Of a stretch of DNA of 32,251 nt, positions 23,037 through 30,673 are shown in pieces. A program made the translations under genes and the position numbers. Location of the stretch: assembly GCF_900106755.1 (NCBI RefSeq), contig NZ_FNNN01000039.1, positions 1 through 32,251 of the forward strand, given 5' to 3'. The notes under the pieces were generated by a model. That model was not told the DNA's origin. It saw nothing but the letters and a program-made list of their open reading frames with translations, and ran no database searches. This DNA is from Bacteroides faecis MAJ27. Lineage in GTDB: Bacteria > Bacteroidota > Bacteroidia > Bacteroidales > Bacteroidaceae. Position 1 is the stretch's first letter, and every line of letters starts with the position of its first letter.

Positions 23037-23044
23037 CAAACGTA
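23037..23044 (-). promoter_or_regulatory. Promoter -7 element of the cysteine-rich gene
   Basis: The minus strand reads TACGTTTG, an exact TAnnTTTG match, with TTG 18 bases upstream. It ends only 9 bases before ATG 23027, so the transcript would be nearly leaderless. Confidence 0.5.
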
Positions 23045-23110
23045 ATCATTCTTTTCCAAAAACAATGTATGAATAATAAGAATTAACGATTATTGCACTC
23101 TGGCTTCACC

Positions 23111-25876
23111 TTATAATCCATGTATTACTTTCATCAATTGCTCTCCCAGACCAATCGTATATCCCTGAGAGACAAAGACTACCCGGTTGAAAGTATCGGC
23201 AATGATGAATATCGGCAAACTATTTTTATGTTTCAGTTTCATATTATCCACTATCTGTTTGCAAATTCCATCCGTATCTATACCATAAATAACGGTAGAA
23301 GGCAACTCAGGAAACTCGGAAGGATGGAACTTCTTACATTGTGCTTCATCCGGGAAAAGCAATACCATTTTCCGGTTCCATTTCTCTAAGTCAGATTTTA
23401 AAGCTGCAATATCATGCAAAGCATGGTTGGTGGGTTCTTGCCCCGGACCTAGTATCCCGACTATAAAGTAGCCGCGGCCACAAGCTTGCAACAAACTTTG
23501 CCTATCCAAAAGTGTTGTCTTCTGCCCCATTTCTTCCACTGGAGTAAAAAGAGACTCGGAATTAAACCCGCCAATTACAGCAACCTTCTCACCTGATTCA
23601 CGTAAATGATAAGAAACTTTTGTAGCTTCCAATTTCAAGTCATCTTTCTGCATCGGCAATACAAAAGATGAAATTCTAGCCAACACACCACCGTCAGCCA
23701 ATCGCGTACCTGTCACCTGCAAATAATAACCGGCATCCAATACTCCTATATTCCTCAATTGAGGATTATTTTCATCACAATCAATTAATATCGGCCTTCC
23801 ATCTTCTATTCTGGAGATCGTAAACTTACTATAATACTTCACTCTGTCATCACCATTTGCAATGGGTTTGTTTCCATCATACATCCGATATATTCCTTTG
23901 GGCGTTTCTACGCTTTCTGCTTTATCGAAGTTAACATCCACGGATTCATTCCAAAAATAACCGTTATCTTCAAAAGTCATATAATAAGATACACTCCCAT
24001 TCATACTATTTATATAAGCAGGAATATTCATGCTACGTGCCAACGCAACAAAGAATATATCCCGCGAATGTGAATCAGCCACCCGAGAACGCCAGACTCC
24101 TTCCGGGGAAACAGGTATCCCCTGAGAATTATGCGTTCCGTCGACAGTCACATAACGGTTTACCCACTCTACCAAAGCTTGTGGACGATTACGGAATGTA
24201 TCTACTTCCGCTTCCGAAAACTTTGACTGGAAGAAAGATCTGTAAGGAGTCAATGTCTCCATAGAAATACGTGGTTTGAAAATTTCATGTATTTTTAATT
24301 CCGGAGGATCACTCATACAAACAGGCCCCGGTAAAGCGCACACGTATGAACTATTAGAATCATCTTCTGTATACATGAAATGATCCATCAATACCTCATA
24401 AGAAACATCACGACGGTCTTTTTCGTTAATGATAGATAATAGCGCAGCAGCTTTCAGCAATTTTCCTTGTCGATCAGCCTCCTGCAGAAAACGAATTAAC
24501 ACATCATAATTTCCTCTGGCATCCACTAAGAAAGAACATAAACTTTTCTTCACACTAGAAGTTTTTGTCCCTTTCCATCCGGAAACTATAGAATCAATCT
24601 GCGCAGCAGTCGGAAAAGTAGCGATATACGAATTGCGGATAGAGTCTTCCAGAGCCATCCGCCGGTCATTTTCTGCCCGTTGCTCCGATGTTACTTCAGG
24701 CAAATTGGCATTCTCTACAGGAGGAACCATATCAAGATCCACTTCAAAGATATCTCCTTCTTTTTTATCCAGCACTAAGGCCAACTCCGATTGTTTTCCA
24801 AATGATAATTTGGTAAAGCCGAACTTTCCTTCACTGGAAGCCCATACCAGCATATCTCCTTTTCCGGCTGTCAATGATACTTGCCCGTCAGCATCCGTAT
24901 ATTTTGTAGCTACTGTATAGAACTCGGCGTAATTATATACCTTAAAATCAACTCTGGCACCGGAAATAGGATTTCCACTCACATCCGTCACAGTCACTAT
25001 TGCTTTTGCTGTCGGCGCATAATTCTCTGTCACATTGATTTCCGTATAATTAGGAGTTTCAAGCATAATTTCTTCCGGACCGTTATAGCGACCGAATACC
25101 TTTGTATGCATCAGCATTCCCCGGCTAGCAGGAGCATTGAACCATCCCAGATTCAAAACCGGTTCCGGCTCGCAAGCCCCAATAAAATACCACTGGCCAT
25201 CTGCCCATGCTTCCACCCAGGCATGATTATCATCCGTATGCGCCCAGCGGGGAGTATATACCTGCCGTGCCGGAATACCTACCGAACGCAATGCAGCCAC
25301 AGCAAACGTGGATTCTTCTCCACAGCGTCCATACGCCGTCTTCACCGATGCCAGCGGAGAACTCGTACGTGCATCGCTCGGACGATACACCACCTTTTCG
25401 TGGCACCAGTGATTCACTTCCAGAATGGCATCTTTCATGGAAAGATGCTTTACCCTATCCTTCAATTCTCCATAAAATACCCGGCGGGAGTCATCCAAAT
25501 TCTCATTATTCACCCGAATAGGTAACACAAAATGCCGGAACAATTCGTTCGGGACCTTATCTCCCCAAGGCATCTCGGCACGTGTCTGACCGGATAACCG
25601 AACATTCTCCAAATAATAATCTCCCGAATAATCCGTTACATCCCCTATCGGCATATACGCATAGAGAAACATCAAAGCTTCCTGCTCATACACAGACAAG
25701 TCAGGATTCGACAAAACAGTAAATAAGTCTCCACGAGGAAGCGCCTGTTTTTTTTGTTCAAAGTCTTTGGTTACTTGATTCCGATAATCCTCTTCTTTCA
25801 GGAAATGAGCATTGCTACAGGCAAACAGCACAATCGAGAGAATCAAAACAGATACTAGATGGATGAATGTTTTCAT
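23111..25876 (-). CDS. Large transglutaminase-like lipoprotein with a second, degenerate core
   Basis: This is a 921-residue protein. The lipoprotein signal ends LFAC at C20, so it is surface- or membrane-anchored. The transglutaminase core (about 140-240) has C185 in AYGRCGEES and H218 in DDNHAWVEAW; the usual third acidic residue is replaced by a GACEPEP loop. A carboxypeptidase-regulatory-like beta-sandwich follows at about 285-370. A second transglutaminase-like core lies at about 565-680: FFVALARSMNIPAY aligns with the first core, but the cysteine position is S602. The C-terminus (about 770-921) looks thioredoxin-like (SLPIFIIADTFNRVVFVSQG) without a CXXC. I infer peptide or protein remodelling in the envelope. 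The TAnnTTTG element at 25919-25926 is its likely promoter. Confidence 0.8.
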   Translation of the reverse strand: MKTFIHLVSVLILSIVLFACSNAHFLKEEDYRNQVTKDFEQKKQALPRGDLFTVLSNPDLSVYEQEALMFLYAYMPIGDVTDYSGDYYLENVRLSGQTRAEMPWGDKVPNELFRHFVLPIRVNNENLDDSRRVFYGELKDRVKHLSMKDAILEVNHWCHEKVVYRPSDARTSSPLASVKTAYGRCGEESTFAVAALRSVGIPARQVYTPRWAHTDDNHAWVEAWADGQWYFIGACEPEPVLNLGWFNAPASRGMLMHTKVFGRYNGPEEIMLETPNYTEINVTENYAPTAKAIVTVTDVSGNPISGARVDFKVYNYAEFYTVATKYTDADGQVSLTAGKGDMLVWASSEGKFGFTKLSFGKQSELALVLDKKEGDIFEVDLDMVPPVENANLPEVTSEQRAENDRRMALEDSIRNSYIATFPTAAQIDSIVSGWKGTKTSSVKKSLCSFLVDARGNYDVLIRFLQEADRQGKLLKAAALLSIINEKDRRDVSYEVLMDHFMYTEDDSNSSYVCALPGPVCMSDPPELKIHEIFKPRISMETLTPYRSFFQSKFSEAEVDTFRNRPQALVEWVNRYVTVDGTHNSQGIPVSPEGVWRSRVADSHSRDIFFVALARSMNIPAYINSMNGSVSYYMTFEDNGYFWNESVDVNFDKAESVETPKGIYRMYDGNKPIANGDDRVKYYSKFTISRIEDGRPILIDCDENNPQLRNIGVLDAGYYLQVTGTRLADGGVLARISSFVLPMQKDDLKLEATKVSYHLRESGEKVAVIGGFNSESLFTPVEEMGQKTTLLDRQSLLQACGRGYFIVGILGPGQEPTNHALHDIAALKSDLEKWNRKMVLLFPDEAQCKKFHPSEFPELPSTVIYGIDTDGICKQIVDNMKLKHKNSLPIFIIADTFNRVVFVSQGYTIGLGEQLMKVIHGL

Positions 25877-25918
25877 AAGAGTGTTTGGTTTATTTTAGAT
25901 AATAAGATTGCTGTCTTA

Positions 25919-25926
25919 CAAAAATA
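25919..25926 (-). promoter_or_regulatory. Promoter -7 element of the transglutaminase gene
   Basis: The minus strand reads TATTTTTG (exact TAnnTTTG), 42 bases before ATG 25876. The -33 region is poor. Confidence 0.5.
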
Positions 25927-26120
25927 CAAGAATATTTTCTGAATGCCTAGATAACTACATAAAAATGTGATGGATAAGAATAATATTGTCATCAAAGGAA
26001 AACAGCGGGAAAATTGTAACAGGTTTGTAACATCTCCGTGTTCGAACCTCTTATAAAAAGAAATTTCATAAGAAAAAGAAGATTTTTATGTTTTACAGCA
26101 TATAATTCAAAAACATTTTG
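25927..26120. other. Divergent intergenic region
   Basis: The 325 bases between the transglutaminase gene and the small plus-strand gene hold two divergent promoters (25919-25926 and 26121-26128). I see no further gene, repeat or clear operator between them. Confidence 0.5.
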
Positions 26121-26128
26121 TATCTTTG
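26121..26128 (+). promoter_or_regulatory. Promoter -7 element of the 45-residue gene
   Basis: TATCTTTG matches TAnnTTTG exactly, 73 bases before ATG 26202. The leader contains a start-stop pair (ATGTAA, 26151-26156) and CCGCTCTT (26159-26166). Confidence 0.65.
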
Positions 26129-26201
26129 CAGTGTTAATAAAGAAAACAAGATGTAAAACCGCTCTTCAAAACGTGGAGGGCAAAAAAAGAGGAAACAAAT
26201 T

Positions 26202-26339
26202 ATGAAAAAGAATGCAAATGAAAAAATCATGATGTTACAGTACCGTATTAAACGTTATCAAGCAATGGGAAACGGTGCTATGTGCCAAACCTTGAATGGT
26301 AAACTTCAAAAACTGCTGACGAAGCAGCCTGCCATGTAA
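26202..26339 (+). CDS. Small basic protein of 45 residues
   Basis: The gene runs from ATG 26202 to TAA 26339. It reads MKKNANEKIMMLQYRIKRYQ, then AMGNGAMCQTLNGKLQKLLT and KQPAM. It is basic, probably helical, with one cysteine, no signal peptide and no membrane segment. Three things support it as a real gene: an exact TAnnTTTG promoter 73 bases upstream, a purine-rich stretch (AAAAAAAGAGGAAAC) before the ATG, and a strong terminator 25 bases after the stop. I recognise no domain. The positive charge and size would fit a nucleic-acid- or ribosome-associated peptide, but that is only a guess. Confidence 0.65.
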   Translation: MKKNANEKIMMLQYRIKRYQAMGNGAMCQTLNGKLQKLLTKQPAM

Positions 26340-26364
26340 TTAAACACACTAATATATATCATGA

Positions 26365-26406
26365 AAAGAGCGGAGCAACCGATTGGTTCTCCGCTCTTTC
26401 TTTTTT
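26365..26406 (+). terminator. Rho-independent terminator after the 45-residue gene
   Basis: AAAGAGCGGAG (26365-26375) pairs perfectly with CTCCGCTCTTT (26389-26399), followed by CTTTTTT. It also lies just beyond the stop of the minus-strand gene at 26416 and, with only TTTT on that side, could serve both directions weakly. Confidence 0.9.
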
Positions 26407-26415
26407 ATTTTCTTC

Positions 26416-27117
26416 TTATTTCTTCTTCAAAGTCACGTCACTGATTTCTACTACCCCACCTTTATTCTGTCCAAGGATAGCTACGTAACAATCCTTCAGG
26501 ATAGCAGCATCATCATCCGTATCAGACACTTCCATATCAGGATTGGACTTCTTACTGCTGATAGTATTCACCACCTGTCCCATGTCATAGTAAACAACAA
26601 CCTTTGTCCATTTGCCCGCATCCTTGATTTTGAAGTTATACTGTGCACCGGAAGCATTAGGCTGAGCATCAGCATCATAATCTCTACGCATAAAGAAGGT
26701 AGTGTTCAGCTTACCGTTATCATTCTTTTCTTCATTCGTCTGCTTGATATATACACTGACCGGAGTCCCTGCTTCTTTCACTTTTGCATAGAAAGTCAGC
26801 ACATAGATACCTTTCTCCAAGCCGTCGGTAATACGTTGTCCCAGAAAAGCTTTATACCAGGAAGTATTCTTTTCTGCACCCGAATTATCTATTTTCATGG
26901 CATTCGGATATTTGGCATCCCCGGTTTGTTCCCAAGCGATGGTTGTCACACCGTCTGCCTCATTATTCATGATGAACCACTCACCTGCTGTAGCCTTGTT
27001 AGGGTTGGTAACCTTATTCGTTACTTCCGTAGCAAACTTTTCATTCTTGATCAAATTCTGAGCACTTACGCTTACTCCGGCGACAGCCAAAAGACCGATT
27101 AATAATACTTTTTTCAT
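26416..27117 (-). CDS. Exported beta-sandwich (carbohydrate-binding-like) protein
   Basis: This 233-residue protein has signal peptide MKKVLLIGLLAVAGVSVSAQ. The mature part begins NLIKNEKFATEV and has WFIMNN, AMKIDNSGAEKNTSWYKAFL, GIYVLTFYAKVKEAGTPVSV, AGKWTKVVVYYDMG and VVEISDVTLKKK. This is the order of strands seen in CBM4/9-type galactose-binding-like jelly rolls. It lies 58 bases after the heparinase-like lyase gene and should be co-transcribed, so it may bind the same polysaccharide. Similar Bacteroides proteins carry DUF4627-type labels, though I cannot confirm that assignment. There is no catalytic motif. Confidence 0.65.
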   Translation of the reverse strand: MKKVLLIGLLAVAGVSVSAQNLIKNEKFATEVTNKVTNPNKATAGEWFIMNNEADGVTTIAWEQTGDAKYPNAMKIDNSGAEKNTSWYKAFLGQRITDGLEKGIYVLTFYAKVKEAGTPVSVYIKQTNEEKNDNGKLNTTFFMRRDYDADAQPNASGAQYNFKIKDAGKWTKVVVYYDMGQVVNTISSKKSNPDMEVSDTDDDAAILKDCYVAILGQNKGGVVEISDVTLKKK

Positions 27118-27175
27118 CTTACTGCGATTTAATTGTTTATACGTTATTTCTTGTTTCTACTTTATCTGCTGAATT

Positions 27176-29110
27176 CTATTTCACTTGTTGAATAACAAAC
27201 TTATAATTTCCAGTCTCTTTTTTCTCGTTTGTTTTTAGTGTGATGCGATAAATCTCCTTGCCCCATACATTAGAGAGGCGCGGATCATCCAATTGGATGG
27301 TTTCCAGTTCAGCTTTGAATTGGACCGGATAGTCCAGTTCTACTTTCTGCCCTTTTACTTCAATCTGAATTTTACCCGGTGAAGGGAAAGTCACATTCCC
27401 CCAAGTCATAAAATTTACCTGATTGGGAGCTACAGCTTCGTTCAGAGTGTAACTGTCAGTGATAGTCAGCTTACGGTCGTCCAGTGCATACGAACGGTTC
27501 CAGTTCTTCACTTTCGCCTCAGCCGGATAAGCTTTAGCTATATCAGTAGTGAAAACGCGTTTCTTTTCGTTGCAAGTGGTGTTTGTCGCCTTATACTCCT
27601 GACCGTATTTCTGCGGTACACCGTTAATCATCGGCAGGTTATGATAATTGCTCTGCATGGTCCAAATGGTGTAACGGTCTTTGCTGAATGTCTGTTTGGT
27701 ATACGTACCCACTCCGGCGTCGATAAAGACAGGAATCGTATTCATGTATAAAGAGAAAGTTCCCACGTCATTATGATTATGACTTTCGTTATTAAAACCA
27801 CCTTTGGCAGCCACAAACATTCCATTCTTATTCTTCATGTAGCAGAATTCCGTTTCGGGATACCAGGTTACGTCAGGCATATCATGCTTTGGCGTTTCTT
27901 TGGCAAGATCATTGCAGCAAATCAGAGACTGAAGGGAACGGAATGCATCGTTTCCCATTGTTGCATAAGGTTTTCTGCCATTCAGCAGATAAGCTGCAAA
28001 ATGCATCATTTCATCGCTGTTGACAGCCTTACCAAAACGATAGATCAACAGAGGATCACCACCGCCTTGTGCGGAAGCATCGGCAAAGTTCACTACCCAG
28101 CCATTACCGACATAAGAACGGGACATATACTCTCCCATACGACGAATCATCGGTTCATTGAACAGAGATATGTTGCCTCCTGTACCATCGGAAAGTATTT
28201 GCAAATAATCATATAGCTTACCTGCCGCATGTCCCCAATAAGAAGTTCCCTCTTCGCAAGCTCCGTCAGACTTCACAAAGTTGATAAACTGATCGACCGA
28301 TTTCATCGAACGATACACCGCTTCTGCCAGACGGTCTTTATTATTTTCCATCAAAAGAAAACACTGCAAAGCATTAGAATTACACCAAGGATTCCAGTTG
28401 TTGATAATCTCACCCGGCTGCCAGTTGAATGCCATCCACCACATATCATCATCATTCATATATGGATCGAGGATACGTTCTTTAATCGCTTTACGCATTT
28501 GCAGAGAAACAACCGGATTGATTTTGTCGAAAGGCTTACGGAAGAAATAATGCACCCAAGCCATCAATGCACCATATCCACCGGAACCAAGATCAATAAT
28601 TTGTTCACGGAAATCGGGAAGAGAACGCTTACTACTTTGTCGGGGCAGATGGGCAGACAATACCCATGAATTCATCTCGCAACTCATGTAAGCTCCGTTC
28701 AGCAACTGATCGATGAAACGCCCCTTGCCTTCTGCCAGTTCTGCCAGCATCAGCGTATTCAATGCCTGACGGTTAGCATCATAGGGAACTTCCATTATTT
28801 TACGATTACCGGTACGTTCATATTCAAGATAGGCAGTAGCGGGGATAAGTTGCCACTTGTAATCGAGAAGCTTCTCTCCTGCTGCAATAAGACGTTGCTT
28901 GTTAGGTCCCATCAGTGAATCCCATGCGGCACGGTCGGTGTAAGCCGGGTAAGGTACCCACGCCTGCTTCATTACCAATACACTTTTCAACGTAGTTTCG
29001 TCTGCTGCTTTTTGCAGCATATTGCGTTCAGTATAGGCATTCGCTTTGAAAGAAAAACTTCCAAGGGCAACTACCAGAAGAAAACTAATAAAATGCTTCA
29101 TTCGATTCAT
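27176..29110 (-). CDS. Heparinase II/III-like polysaccharide lyase
   Basis: This 644-residue protein has signal peptide MKHFISFLLVVALGSFSFKANA, starting at ATG 29110 or 29101. The N-terminal half is the alpha/alpha-toroid of uronic-acid polysaccharide lyases, with NNWNPW at 237-242 and EEGTSYWGHAAGKLYDYL. The C-terminal half is the Hepar_II_III beta-sandwich, with NNESHNHND (HNHND at 444-448), VFIDAGVGTY and ITDSYTL. Such enzymes beta-eliminate glycosaminoglycans, alginate or similar acidic chains. No SusC/SusD pair or sulfatase is nearby, so it is outside a standard utilisation locus. It is followed by the beta-sandwich gene. A TATCTTTG promoter element is at 29136-29143 and a 22-bp tandem repeat array further upstream. 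Confidence 0.83.
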   Translation of the reverse strand: MNRMKHFISFLLVVALGSFSFKANAYTERNMLQKAADETTLKSVLVMKQAWVPYPAYTDRAAWDSLMGPNKQRLIAAGEKLLDYKWQLIPATAYLEYERTGNRKIMEVPYDANRQALNTLMLAELAEGKGRFIDQLLNGAYMSCEMNSWVLSAHLPRQSSKRSLPDFREQIIDLGSGGYGALMAWVHYFFRKPFDKINPVVSLQMRKAIKERILDPYMNDDDMWWMAFNWQPGEIINNWNPWCNSNALQCFLLMENNKDRLAEAVYRSMKSVDQFINFVKSDGACEEGTSYWGHAAGKLYDYLQILSDGTGGNISLFNEPMIRRMGEYMSRSYVGNGWVVNFADASAQGGGDPLLIYRFGKAVNSDEMMHFAAYLLNGRKPYATMGNDAFRSLQSLICCNDLAKETPKHDMPDVTWYPETEFCYMKNKNGMFVAAKGGFNNESHNHNDVGTFSLYMNTIPVFIDAGVGTYTKQTFSKDRYTIWTMQSNYHNLPMINGVPQKYGQEYKATNTTCNEKKRVFTTDIAKAYPAEAKVKNWNRSYALDDRKLTITDSYTLNEAVAPNQVNFMTWGNVTFPSPGKIQIEVKGQKVELDYPVQFKAELETIQLDDPRLSNVWGKEIYRITLKTNEKKETGNYKFVIQQVK

Positions 29111-29135
29111 GGTATTTTTGTTCGTTTAAGTATGG

Positions 29136-29143
29136 CAAAGATA
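29136..29143 (-). promoter_or_regulatory. Promoter -7 element of the lyase operon
   Basis: The minus strand reads TATCTTTG (exact TAnnTTTG), 25 bases before ATG 29110. The repeat array at 29241-29328 is about 100 bases upstream. Confidence 0.6.
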
Positions 29144-29240
29144 GTACATCTCTGAAAAAGTAAGGTGAGCAAATCATACGAACCTCATGACAAAAAAGTA
29201 CAGACTTCAAGAAAAAGTATATAAGTACCTTATTATCCCC

Positions 29241-29328
29241 AGTAAACAGACGCTCTGTTCAGAGCAAACAGAGCCTTCATTCTAAGTAAACAGACACTCT
29301 GTTCCAAGTAAACAGAGGCTCTGTTCGA
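29241..29328. repeat. Four tandem 22-bp repeats with palindromic cores
   Basis: Units start at 29241, 29263, 29285 and 29307, exactly 22 bases apart. Units 1, 3 and 4 share AGTAAACAGA, two variable bases, then CTCTGTTC. AACAGA and TCTGTT form a small palindrome in each. Unit 2 keeps AGCAAACAGAG but has lost the right half. The array lies between the dinB stop and the lyase promoter. A 22-bp period is about two helical turns, so bound proteins would line up on one face. Confidence 0.8.
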
Positions 29329-29369
29329 GCTTCCGTAAAACCGTCGTTACTATCAATCTGAAGGCTGCT

Positions 29370-30461
29370 TTATTCCCAATCGCTAAACTCAAAACTCAGT
29401 TGTTCCCAAACTCCGCGCTGTTCGTCCGTCTCTTCTTTCGGATTGGATACGGAAAGTCCGATGAGCCGTATCGGGTGTTGTTCGTACTCCACACTTTTTA
29501 GTAATTCTTTAGCAAGGGGCAGCACACGGTCTAAGGTAGTCAGTTCCTGCGATTGGGTAATGCTTCGGGTAATCTGACTAAAATCATGAAACTTAATTTT
29601 CAGAGTCAATGTATTCCCTTTAAACTCTTTATGCTGAAGCCGCTCAATCAGTTCTACCGCCACATGATATAGTTCGATGATAACGGAAGAATGGGCGGAA
29701 ATATCCTTTTCCAATGTCCGCTCACAGCCGATAGACTTTCGGATACGAACCGCCTCTACGGGACGTTCGTCAATGCCACGGGAACATTCATAATAAAGCG
29801 ACCCGACCTTTCCAAAATGGGCAGTCAGCATTTCAAGCGAACACTTACGTAGCTGAAGTCCATTATGGATACCCAGCAGATGCATCTTCTTTGCCGTCAC
29901 AGGGCCCACTCCCCAAAAAGATTCAATCGGAAGACGGGCTATGAAATCAAGCGCTTGTTCAGGATGAATAGTGCACAAGCCATCCGGTTTTCGATAGTCT
30001 GAGGCGATCTTCGCCAAAAACTTATTATAAGAGACACCGGCTGACGCGACCAAATTCAGTTCTTGACGGATGCGGAGCTTTATTTCCTTTGCTATGTCTA
30101 CCGCCAAAGAGATTCCTTTTTTATTCTCCGTCACATCCAGAAAAGCCTCATCCAAAGAAAGAGGTTCGATTATATCGGTATATTCATGAAAGATTTCATG
30201 TATCTGACGGGAGACGGACTTATAAACATCCATTCGACCATGTACAAATATCAATTGCGGACAAAGTTTCTTTGCCTTCTGTGAAGCCATAGCTGAGCGG
30301 ACGCCATAGCGCCGGGCTTCATAACTCGCCGCCGCTACCACTCCCCGCTCCTCGGCATGCCCCACTGCCAGAGGTTTGCCACGAAGTTCCGGATTATCGC
30401 GCTGTTCTACAGAGGCGTAGAAAGCATCCATATCGATATGTATGATCTTACGCTGAGACAT
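29370..30461 (-). CDS. dinB: DNA polymerase IV (Y-family)
   Basis: This 363-residue translesion polymerase is an ordinary DinB by length and motifs. The catalytic carboxylates are D10 in IIHIDMDAFYASVEQ and D104-E105 in LSLDEAFLDV. The steric-gate region FYAS, the YEARRYGVRSAM finger motif, the helix-hairpin-helix (ESFWGVGPVTAKKMHLLGI) and the little finger (GNTLTLKIKFHDF) are all present. The C-terminal GVWEQLSFEF is a plausible beta-clamp binding tail. It has its own promoter element at 30480-30487. I see no recognisable SOS box. Confidence 0.95.
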   Translation of the reverse strand: MSQRKIIHIDMDAFYASVEQRDNPELRGKPLAVGHAEERGVVAAASYEARRYGVRSAMASQKAKKLCPQLIFVHGRMDVYKSVSRQIHEIFHEYTDIIEPLSLDEAFLDVTENKKGISLAVDIAKEIKLRIRQELNLVASAGVSYNKFLAKIASDYRKPDGLCTIHPEQALDFIARLPIESFWGVGPVTAKKMHLLGIHNGLQLRKCSLEMLTAHFGKVGSLYYECSRGIDERPVEAVRIRKSIGCERTLEKDISAHSSVIIELYHVAVELIERLQHKEFKGNTLTLKIKFHDFSQITRSITQSQELTTLDRVLPLAKELLKSVEYEQHPIRLIGLSVSNPKEETDEQRGVWEQLSFEFSDWE

Positions 30462-30479
30462 TATCTTCGATTATCAGAG

Positions 30480-30487
30480 CAAACTTA
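30480..30487 (-). promoter_or_regulatory. Promoter -7 element of dinB
   Basis: The minus strand reads TAAGTTTG (exact TAnnTTTG), 18 bases before ATG 30461. Confidence 0.6.
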
Positions 30488-30596
30488 CTACAATTTTCCG
30501 AATAAATAGATCTCTAGAATAATATGCATCTATTTTTTTAGAGACACAGGTCATAAAAAAGATTCGATATCATTGCGATCCCATTTCTAATAATAG

Positions 30597-30604
30597 TATA
30601 TTTG
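30597..30604 (+). promoter_or_regulatory. Promoter -7 element of the DUF4419 gene
   Basis: TATATTTG (exact TAnnTTTG), 69 bases before ATG 30674. It is divergent from the dinB promoter. Confidence 0.55.
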
Positions 30605-30673
30605 TATATTGTTATCCATAATCTGTCTACAGGAAAACATTTGAGGTACAAACCATAAAACAAATTTAGTATT

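Noticed and set aside
29241..29328. CRISPR array
   Set aside because: Units are contiguous 22-bp tandem repeats without spacers, and no cas gene is nearby.
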